Both the position numbers and the translations under genes were made by a program. A stretch of 9,090 nucleotides of DNA from an uncultured Lachnobacterium sp. (GTDB lineage: Bacteria; Bacillota; Clostridia; Lachnospirales; Lachnospiraceae): assembly GCA_945971355.1 (NCBI GenBank), contig CAMFPD010000078.1:1-9090 (forward strand), read 5' to 3'. Within the stretch, counting starts at the first letter, position 1. Every line of letters begins with the position of its first letter. Below, in pieces: positions 1 through 5,771 of the stretch. The notes under the pieces were generated by a model, which saw only the letters and a list, made by a program, of their open reading frames with translations, made no database searches and was not told the origin of the DNA.

Positions 1-150
1 GTGGTATATCGGCATGCACACTCCCTAATCACAGTGACGAGATCGTACAGGAATCGCACCTGTTTCCCTTTTACCCATTGAGCTGACTACAAATACCCCA
101 GCTCTCCGGCACCAATTATCTCCCTATGAAGTTGGCACTATGTTAGCACA
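1..150 (-). ncRNA. Cobalamin (B12) riboswitch, partial, cut by the left edge
   Basis: Read on the minus strand, this leader carries the conserved core of the cobalamin riboswitch in the right order. GGTGCC is at 113-108. The B12-box region GGGTAAAAGGGAA followed by a short hairpin (CAGGTGCGATTCCTG) covers about 76-44. CGTCACTGTGA is at about 39-29, and ATGCC-GATATACCAC runs to the window edge. A hairpin with arms GAGCT/AGCTC sits between the GGTGCC element and the B12 box, as expected. The ACCA near the edge can pair with the UGGU at the GGTGCC element. The last 3' arms and the expression platform lie outside the window, so neither the mechanism nor the regulated gene can be seen. In this family adenosylcobalamin or a related form usually lowers expression of B12 uptake, B12 synthesis or B12-alternative genes. 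The 5' boundary is approximate. Confidence 0.85.
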
Positions 151-170
151 ATTTTTCACACCTTGCAACT

Positions 171-176
171 ATTATA
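171..176 (-). promoter_or_regulatory. -10 box of the riboswitch transcript promoter
   Basis: A perfect TATAAT on the minus strand lies just upstream of the cobalamin riboswitch and would start transcription near position 164. At 16-18 bp spacing I see only poor -35 candidates (for example AGTGGA), so the promoter may need an activator. The repeat array at 176-238 begins at this box and is the obvious candidate binding region. Confidence 0.55.
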
Positions 177-238
177 CACATTTCTGTCATGCATCCACTC
201 ATTTCGTTCATGCACCCACACATTTCTGTCATATAGCT
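176..238. repeat. Three tandem 21-bp direct repeats
   Basis: The units run 176-196, 197-217 and 218-238 with no spacer. On the plus strand each begins close to ACACATTTCTGTCAT. Unit 1 and unit 3 are identical over their first 15 bases. Unit 2 differs from unit 1 at only four positions. A 21-bp period is two turns of the helix, so equivalent bases face the same side of the DNA. The array fills the space between the PPK2 stop codon and the -10 box of the riboswitch promoter. An operator or activator array is a reasonable inference; no specific regulator family is identified. Confidence 0.75.
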
Positions 239-243
239 GCTCT

Positions 244-1689
244 TTATTTTTCATTGCTCAAGGCCTTCTCTATAGTTTCAATTACGGTTTTCATAACCTT
301 TATTCTCGCATAGAGCTTGTCATTTGATTCCACAATGTACCATGGAGCAATCTTTGTACTGGTTTTTTGAATCATTTCATTAACTGCGTCCTCATACACA
401 TCCCACTTCTCGCGGTTTCGCCAATCCTCATCTGTAAGCTTCCACTGCTTCTCAGGATTGTTCTGTCTCTCCGTGAAACGTTCAAGCTGTGTGTCCTTAT
501 CAATTTGTATCCAGAACTTAATCACAATGGCACCAGAATCCACAAGTTCCTTCTCAAACTCATTTATTTCTCCGTAGGCGCGCTTCCAGTCATTCTCACT
601 ACAAAATCCTTCCAAACGCTCTACCATTACACGTCCATACCAGGTTCTGTCAAAAATTGCTATATGTCCAGATTTTGGAAGTCTTGTAAAAAATCTCCAC
701 AGATAATGTCTTGCCTTCTCTGGTGGAAGTGGCGATGCAATAGGATTAACCTCAAATCCCCTTGCATCGAGTCCGCTTGTAAGTCTCTTGATATTACCTC
801 CTTTTCCAGCTGCATCCCAGCCTTCGTAGGCAATTACTACAGGAATCTTGGCTCTGTAGAGCTTATTGTGAAGTTCTCTTAATTTCTTCCTGCATTTTTC
901 AAGTTCCTTATCATACTCTTCTCTTGTCAATTTTTTGTCTAAATCGACCTCCGACAAGCTTGGCATTTTTTTCAGATTAAACTTGCTGCAATCCTGTATC
1001 TCCGGAACAACAGGACTATCTATTCTCTTGCGAATTGCATCTGTAATCAGAGAAAAGGCCTTCATCGCGCATGTCTTTTCATCGGTTCCAAGCATGATAT
1101 TCCAAGGTGCCTGAGCCAAATCTGTGGCATCCATACATTTTTTGTAATATTTTTCAAACTTCTCACGCTTTTTCAACTGCAATTTATCGCTATCGCTGAC
1201 TCTCCATTTAGTATCCTTGTCGGACAATAGCTTTTCTACACGTTTTTGCTGCTCATTCCTGTCAATATCCAGAAAAAGTTTCACCAGCACGTATCCATTG
1301 TCTACTAATTGTCTCTCAAAAATCTTGATACTTTCTACTCGCCTGTCAAAAGTATCCTTGTCAATTTCACCACTTACACGTGCAGCTACGATTTCTTCCA
1401 TCCATCCTGAGTCCATGAACAAAAACTTGCCATTTTCAGGAATGTCCTTAAAGTAACGCCAGATAAAAGGCATCCTCCTGTCCTCATCAGTTGGTGTTTT
1501 TCCAGGAATTACCCTATAAAAACGTGGGTCCATATCCCTGATCAGTCTTCCTAACAAGGTTCCTTTTCCTGCGGCTCCCCATCCTTCAATCAGCACAATA
1601 ACCGGAAAATTGTGCTCCTTGATAAGCTGCTGCATTCCTGCAAGCTCAGCCTTTTTCTCTTCCAATACAATCTTCTTATCGTTTCCCAT
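244..1689 (-). CDS. Polyphosphate:AMP phosphotransferase, class II (two-domain) PPK2
   Basis: This cytosolic kinase should use inorganic polyphosphate to phosphorylate AMP to ADP, recharging nucleotides from the polyphosphate store. The 481-aa protein is two fused PPK2 P-loop domains, the architecture and size of class II PPK2. Domain 1 has Walker A GWGAAGKG at 36-43. Domain 2 has GWDAAGKG at 290-297 and the full PPK2 signature IFDRTWYGRVMVERLEG at about 345-361. In domain 1 the equivalent Walker B/lid segment reads FMDSGWMEE (about 91-99) and lacks the Asp-Arg-x-Trp-Tyr pattern, so domain 2 is probably the catalytic one. The ATG has a strong AAGGAGGA site just upstream (about 1694-1703). It is the last gene of the operon, 33 bp after the DUF389 gene. 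I see no terminator behind it, so readthrough into the riboswitch region is possible. AMP as acceptor is inferred from the domain architecture. Confidence 0.9.
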   Translation of the reverse strand: MGNDKKIVLEEKKAELAGMQQLIKEHNFPVIVLIEGWGAAGKGTLLGRLIRDMDPRFYRVIPGKTPTDEDRRMPFIWRYFKDIPENGKFLFMDSGWMEEIVAARVSGEIDKDTFDRRVESIKIFERQLVDNGYVLVKLFLDIDRNEQQKRVEKLLSDKDTKWRVSDSDKLQLKKREKFEKYYKKCMDATDLAQAPWNIMLGTDEKTCAMKAFSLITDAIRKRIDSPVVPEIQDCSKFNLKKMPSLSEVDLDKKLTREEYDKELEKCRKKLRELHNKLYRAKIPVVIAYEGWDAAGKGGNIKRLTSGLDARGFEVNPIASPLPPEKARHYLWRFFTRLPKSGHIAIFDRTWYGRVMVERLEGFCSENDWKRAYGEINEFEKELVDSGAIVIKFWIQIDKDTQLERFTERQNNPEKQWKLTDEDWRNREKWDVYEDAVNEMIQKTSTKIAPWYIVESNDKLYARIKVMKTVIETIEKALSNEK

Positions 1690-1722
1690 AAAAATCCTCC
1701 TTCTCCACGGCTTAGATTATTA

Positions 1723-2757
1723 CTATTCCGACTTCATATATGTAATTTCATCAAAAGGAATCTCTATTTTGAGCAATTCCTCTATTGTACGCTTTTGAAC
1801 CTTATCAAACTCCTCGTCACAATAAACGAAGACTGTAAGCTTCTGTGCATTTGTGTCCGTTTCCTTATCCCAGCTGTCAAGATACCCCACTTCCAAACTT
1901 GAAAACTCCGGATAAATTATGGAAAGCTCCTTGCTTAGTCTCTCCACATCAAAATACTGCGCATTGTTTTCGTAAACCACTGTATTTTCCTGCATTTCAC
2001 GCCTCACCAGTGCCCCCGCAAAAATCACACTTGGAATAACAAATATCACAGTACTTATTGCCACTCGTTTCATTAATCTTTTTCTTAATTCCGGACTAAT
2101 TTTTATCTTGGTAGGAATCTTCATTACGAGAAGCATAATTGTACTTGTAAGTGCTATAAAATAAGTATTTATGAGAAACAAATACATAGCACCTGCAAAA
2201 TACTTCCATGAACCTACAGATAGTCCATATCCCGCTGTACAAAGTGGTGGCATAAGGGCAGTAGCAATTGCCACTCCCGGAATTACATTTGACTTTTCCT
2301 TGCGGGTAACTCCTATTATGCCCGCAAGACCACCAAAACATGCAATAAGAACATCCCAGATGGTAGGTGTTGTTCTTGCCAAAAGCTCTGAGGTTGCTGT
2401 TGTTATGGGACTTATGGAAAAATAAATTGTTGAGGTTATAAGGCATACAATGACCTCAAATACCAAACCCAAAAACGAGTTTCTAATCTGGGCTAAATCT
2501 CCGGTTGCAAAACCATATCCCATTGCCATAATGCATCCCATAAGTGGAGATATAAGCATCGCTCCAATTATTACTGCGGTGGAATTCATATTTAGTCCAA
2601 TAGATGCAATGAAAATAGCCAGAACAAGCACCACCAGATTTGTTCCCTTTACTTCTCCTGCATCTAAGATTCTATCCTCTATTTCCTCAAATGAAGCAGT
2701 ATCACCACGAATACTAAATGCTCTTCGCAATACCTCTTTTGCCTTTAGTCTTTCCAT
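1723..2757 (-). CDS. DUF389 family membrane protein
   Basis: This is a multi-pass membrane protein of the DUF389 (uncharacterised hydrophobic domain) family, with no established function. Numbered from the upstream ATG at 2778, a short basic N-terminus is followed by about six membrane segments (near 47-63, 67-90, 102-122, 140-157, 165-188 and 194-219, with another at about 240-258). Family-typical stretches are NSTAVIIGAMLISPLMG (65-81) and VIPGVAIATALMPPLCTAGYG (165-185), both rich in conserved Gly and Pro inside the membrane. The last 90 residues are soluble and acidic. I chose the ATG at 2757, eight codons in, because AGGGAG lies 7 nt before it. The ATG at 2778 has AGGA only 4 nt upstream and remains possible. 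The gene is co-directional with the PPK2 gene 33 bp downstream, so co-transcription is likely. Transport or ion handling is a guess from topology only. Confidence 0.85.
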   Translation of the reverse strand: MERLKAKEVLRRAFSIRGDTASFEEIEDRILDAGEVKGTNLVVLVLAIFIASIGLNMNSTAVIIGAMLISPLMGCIMAMGYGFATGDLAQIRNSFLGLVFEVIVCLITSTIYFSISPITTATSELLARTTPTIWDVLIACFGGLAGIIGVTRKEKSNVIPGVAIATALMPPLCTAGYGLSVGSWKYFAGAMYLFLINTYFIALTSTIMLLVMKIPTKIKISPELRKRLMKRVAISTVIFVIPSVIFAGALVRREMQENTVVYENNAQYFDVERLSKELSIIYPEFSSLEVGYLDSWDKETDTNAQKLTVFVYCDEEFDKVQKRTIEELLKIEIPFDEITYMKSE

Positions 2758-2803
2758 TTTATTTCTCCCTGATTTCATATCTTCCTGATTTATATCAATT
2801 CAT

Positions 2804-2830
2804 ATCATATAAATATCCTTGATTTATCAA
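2804..2830 (-). promoter_or_regulatory. Possible weak internal promoter before the DUF389 gene
   Basis: On the minus strand TTGATA (2825-2830, overlapping the stop of the upstream gene) and TATGAT (2804-2809) each match the sigma-70 consensus at five of six positions. The spacer is only 15 bp, which is suboptimal. This is the longest gap in the operon, so an internal start for DUF389 and PPK2 is conceivable. The region is very AT-rich, which makes chance matches common. Confidence 0.2.
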
Positions 2831-4383
2831 AAGTTCATTTGTCTGATATACTCTTCCGAAAAACTCTCCTCTGCTGACAGTTCTATATATGCCATACTCT
2901 CCTTAATTTGATCAAGTTCTTCCCTTACATCCTTTGAAATTGCAGCTAAAATAGCCCCTTCTGCCGCCGCATTGCCTATTGCTTCGGTTTTTCCCAATAA
3001 TTCTGTAGGAATAAGTCCAATTCTGACAGCACTTTTTTTGTCTAAAACGCTTCCAAAGCCACCCGCTATTATGACCTTTTCTATATCATCACATGTGACA
3101 TTTCTTGCATTCATCAAGACTTTTATTCCAGCAGCAATTGCACCCTTTGCAAGCTGCAGCTTCCTGATATCCTCCTGTGTTACATAGACTTCATCTGTGA
3201 GGAAAATGCAATCATTCTCCTCTTCCTCGTCCCCCAAATAGCTATAGTATTTATATGGTATTTCCCTATGAGTCATTATCCTGCCTGTCTCATCAATAAG
3301 TCCCATCTCAAGAAAAATCGCTATCGCATCCACTAGTCCCGTACCACATATTCCCCTTGCAGCTGTAACTTTTCCAACGTCATCATCGCCTATCACACTT
3401 ACTCCTATGTGGTCATCTTCAAGCCATACCTTTGAGATTGCTCCTGCCATTGCAGGCATTCCAAGCTCAATTTCCGCTCCCTCGAAGGCAGGACCTGCCG
3501 CTGTAGCACAGCATGTGTAATCCCCTGGCCTTCCAAGAACCATCTCTCCGTTCGTTCCTATGTCAAGAAGGAGTGTCTCGTAACTCTTGGACGAGCTCTG
3601 ATTGCCATCATATCCATGGAACTGTCCTGCTTTTTGCAATCCCACTTCTTCTCCATCATTCATTACCTCGCCAAGTGCCAGCATATCAGAAGTGATATCT
3701 CCTCCCACATACCCAGAAACTGCTGGTGCGATATATACCTGATCTACCATCTCAAGGTTCAACTCTTCCCCTGAATAGTTTTTTCCAAAATACTCCTTTG
3801 GCAAAAATGGCGCCTTTCCAATTGATTGAGGGGATATACCTGCAAAAATATGACACATAACCGTGTTTCCTGCAACAGAGAGACATTTGATTTTCTCATT
3901 TTCATGCCCAGATTTTTTCAGGCATTCGCCTAACATAGACTGAATCTGTCTGATGATTGCAGCTTGCATTTCTCCAAGTTTCCCATGGGTCGCCGCTTCA
4001 ATTCTTGATATCACATCAGCTCCAAAGCTTCTCTGTTTATTTGGATATGCCACAGTGCTAATAACCTTACCTGTAGCTCCATCTACCAGATGACAAACCA
4101 CAGTTGTTGTTCCAATATCGCAAGCTGCCACAATACCATCAAACCCGATTTTCACCCTCTGCCTGTTTTTCCCAGAATGAATTATTCTCATTTGATTTTC
4201 ATCATTCTCATCTGATAAAACAACCGTCATATCAGCTTCGTATTCAGTCTGACAGGCCAATACCTGCCTCTCCACTCCATTTTGGTGGATTTTGACCATA
4301 CACTTTTTGCATGTGCCCTTACCTCCACAGGGAGACTGTATCTGATTTATATTTTTGCGTCTTAAATATTCAAGTATTTTCAT
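2827..4383 (-). CDS. RACo-like ASKHA ferredoxin, reductive activator of corrinoid proteins
   Basis: Proteins of this family (RACo/RamA type, DUF4445) use ATP and a [2Fe-2S] cluster to reduce Co(II) corrinoid back to active Co(I) in B12-dependent methyltransferase systems. The 518-aa product starts with a ferredoxin module whose cluster ligands are C19, C25, C28 and C44 (PCGGKGTCKKC). The ASKHA ATPase part follows: CDIGTTTV at 86-93, the SFGADVISRI segment at 117-126, LLLDIGTNGEM at 269-279, AGPAFEGAEIE in the middle, and AGGFG at 440-444. The ferredoxin is short: only 18 residues precede the first Cys, so the usual first strands are missing. An in-frame TGA with no earlier start codon makes this ATG the only reasonable start. 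A polar insertion (about 240-266) precedes the second phosphate motif. Its ATG overlaps the alkD stop in an ATGA, and no strong ribosome site is seen, so translational coupling is likely. No corrinoid protein or methyltransferase partner lies in the window. Confidence 0.85.
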   Translation of the reverse strand: MKILEYLRRKNINQIQSPCGGKGTCKKCMVKIHQNGVERQVLACQTEYEADMTVVLSDENDENQMRIIHSGKNRQRVKIGFDGIVAACDIGTTTVVCHLVDGATGKVISTVAYPNKQRSFGADVISRIEAATHGKLGEMQAAIIRQIQSMLGECLKKSGHENEKIKCLSVAGNTVMCHIFAGISPQSIGKAPFLPKEYFGKNYSGEELNLEMVDQVYIAPAVSGYVGGDITSDMLALGEVMNDGEEVGLQKAGQFHGYDGNQSSSKSYETLLLDIGTNGEMVLGRPGDYTCCATAAGPAFEGAEIELGMPAMAGAISKVWLEDDHIGVSVIGDDDVGKVTAARGICGTGLVDAIAIFLEMGLIDETGRIMTHREIPYKYYSYLGDEEEENDCIFLTDEVYVTQEDIRKLQLAKGAIAAGIKVLMNARNVTCDDIEKVIIAGGFGSVLDKKSAVRIGLIPTELLGKTEAIGNAAAEGAILAAISKDVREELDQIKESMAYIELSAEESFSEEYIRQMNF

Positions 4384-5057
4384 CGTCTTAATGTCTTTAG
4401 ATATTCCTTTTGGTCAGCAGTTATTCTATAACTCTCCCTGGCTTTTTGAATAGTTTTATTATGTGTCCATATATCAAGCTTATTCTCTTCTATGTAAGGA
4501 ATAGTTGCATCCCACTGCTTTGCAAGTGCTGTTGCAAAATACCATGCTACCATCATCTTTACATAGTACTCATCAGACTTTACCGCCTCTGGTATCTTCA
4601 AATATTCTGGCTTGAAATCCTCATCCAGAAAATGTGCCATAAGCATTTTGATTCCAAACCTGCAAGTATAAACCTTGTCTGATTTGGTCCACTCCATTAT
4701 CTTTTCAATTAGCTGTGGCCTATGCTTCTTGAAAACCTTGGGTGATAAGGTATCACAAACCGCCCAGTTATCTATATATGGCAAAAATGAATCCACATAT
4801 TCAATGGCCCTCTCATAATTCTTCACATCGCAAAGAAGAATGCTGTGAAACATGTTCTCATCATAATACCTGTGAGGGAGACTTTCCAAAAAAGCTTCAC
4901 ATTCTGATTCTTTTCGGAATTCCTTTGCCAGATTTCTAAGCACAGGAACTCTAATCCCAAGTACAGTTTCCGCATCAATGGTTGGCGTAAGCTTACACTG
5001 AAAAGCTGCATACTCTTTGTCACATAACTCAAACATTCTTTTTTCTAAATCGTACAT
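4380..5057 (-). CDS. DNA alkylation repair protein, AlkD family
   Basis: The 225-aa protein matches the AlkD family of HEAT-like helical-repeat DNA glycosylases, which remove bulky or charged alkylated bases such as 7-methylguanine and 3-methyladenine. It is all-helical, and its length is that expected of single-domain AlkD. The segment DNWAVCD (96-102) supplies Trp98 and Asp102, spaced like the catalytic Trp/Asp pair of Bacillus cereus AlkD (W109, D113). Trp172 in VAWYFATALAK may correspond to its second active-site Trp. These assignments were made by eye. Some AlkD-like subfamilies bind DNA without glycosylase activity, so activity is likely but not certain. A GAGGGA ribosome site precedes the ATG closely. 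The gene sits 12 bp after rsmJ, and its TGA overlaps the ATG of the corrinoid activator. Nothing resembling an Ada box was recognised. Confidence 0.85.
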   Translation of the reverse strand: MYDLEKRMFELCDKEYAAFQCKLTPTIDAETVLGIRVPVLRNLAKEFRKESECEAFLESLPHRYYDENMFHSILLCDVKNYERAIEYVDSFLPYIDNWAVCDTLSPKVFKKHRPQLIEKIMEWTKSDKVYTCRFGIKMLMAHFLDEDFKPEYLKIPEAVKSDEYYVKMMVAWYFATALAKQWDATIPYIEENKLDIWTHNKTIQKARESYRITADQKEYLKTLRR

Positions 5058-5069
5058 ATATCCCTCAAT

Positions 5070-5750
5070 CTATCTAGGAATTACAATACAGTCATATCGT
5101 ATTGCTTTTCCAGTTAATGAATAACTTGGCTTCATTCCGCCGAGAAATGGTCCTTTTAGCGGCCTCTTTATCACAATTCTTCTAGGTTTTACATTTAACG
5201 CTGCCTGAAGCAGCTCATTCTCATCTGAACATGGTTTCTCCAGCTTCTGCAAAAGCTGGAACTTTCTCTTTACAAGCGCACTTTTTTGTCTGGCTGGAAA
5301 CATTGGATCAAGAAGAACCACATCTGGAACTATCTCAAGCTTTGACATATTATCTATACTATTCCCCTCCGTAAAATGCATGCGCCCTGCAGCCTCTTTA
5401 AGTTCGGGAATCTCCATCGCTCTGTCCAGAGCATCCTTCAACAGCGCTGCAATTACCGGATCATACTCAAACAGATACACCTCGAAGCCTGCCGCCGCAA
5501 GAATCATTGAGTCCTCCCCCATTCCTGCTGTTGCGTCAATAATCACTGGATGTTCTATGCCCTTTATTTTGGAAGCCTTAACTAAAAATTCACTTTGAAG
5601 ATTTGACTGTTTTAGTCTTGGTAAAAGTCCTGTAAAATCACCTCTAAGTGCAAGCTTTCCATCGGTAAGAGTAAGTCCGCTTCCATCATCTGTCAGGAAA
5701 AGACCATCACCTACCTGTTTAACTATATTTTCACTTTGAACTAAATCCAT
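5070..5750 (-). CDS. rsmJ: 16S rRNA (guanine1516-N2)-methyltransferase RsmJ
   Basis: This is a SAM-dependent methyltransferase of the RsmJ/YhiQ family, which N2-methylates G1516 in 16S rRNA in Escherichia coli. In the 226-aa product the SAM-binding motif is IDATAGMGEDS (71-81), followed by the acidic strand end FEYDP (94-98). The family hallmark LDPMFPARQKSALVK spans 147-161 and closely parallels the E. coli sequence around DPMFP. VIKRP near the C-terminus is also conserved. It is slightly shorter than the E. coli protein at the N-terminus. The ATG has AGAGGA about 6 nt upstream. It follows the kinase stop by 21 bp and precedes alkD by 12 bp, so it is in the operon. The exact target base in this organism is inferred from the family. 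Confidence 0.88.
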   Translation of the reverse strand: MDLVQSENIVKQVGDGLFLTDDGSGLTLTDGKLALRGDFTGLLPRLKQSNLQSEFLVKASKIKGIEHPVIIDATAGMGEDSMILAAAGFEVYLFEYDPVIAALLKDALDRAMEIPELKEAAGRMHFTEGNSIDNMSKLEIVPDVVLLDPMFPARQKSALVKRKFQLLQKLEKPCSDENELLQAALNVKPRRIVIKRPLKGPFLGGMKPSYSLTGKAIRYDCIVIPR

Positions 5751-5771
5751 CAGTTGTCCTCTTATTTTCTC

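Noticed and set aside
40..113. tRNA-like segment on the minus strand (GTCAGCTCAATGGGTA and CAGGTGCGATTCCTG resemble D and T arms)
   Set aside because: There is no anticodon arm, no closing acceptor stem and the spacing is wrong. The same bases fit the cobalamin riboswitch core in full order.
176..238. CRISPR-like repeats
   Set aside because: The three units are directly tandem without spacers and diverge slightly; there are no cas genes.
367..882. 171-codon open frame on the plus strand
   Set aside because: It lies antisense inside the PPK2 gene and its product resembles no known protein. The other plus-strand frames across 1217-8664 are likewise antisense shadows of real minus-strand genes.
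2096..2446. 116-codon minus-strand frame inside the DUF389 gene
   Set aside because: It is out of frame with a clear DUF389 coding sequence, and its Cys/Tyr/Asn-rich product has no family features.
4823..5032. 69-codon minus-strand frame inside the AlkD gene
   Set aside because: It overlaps a confidently recognised coding frame and has no independent ribosome site or motif.
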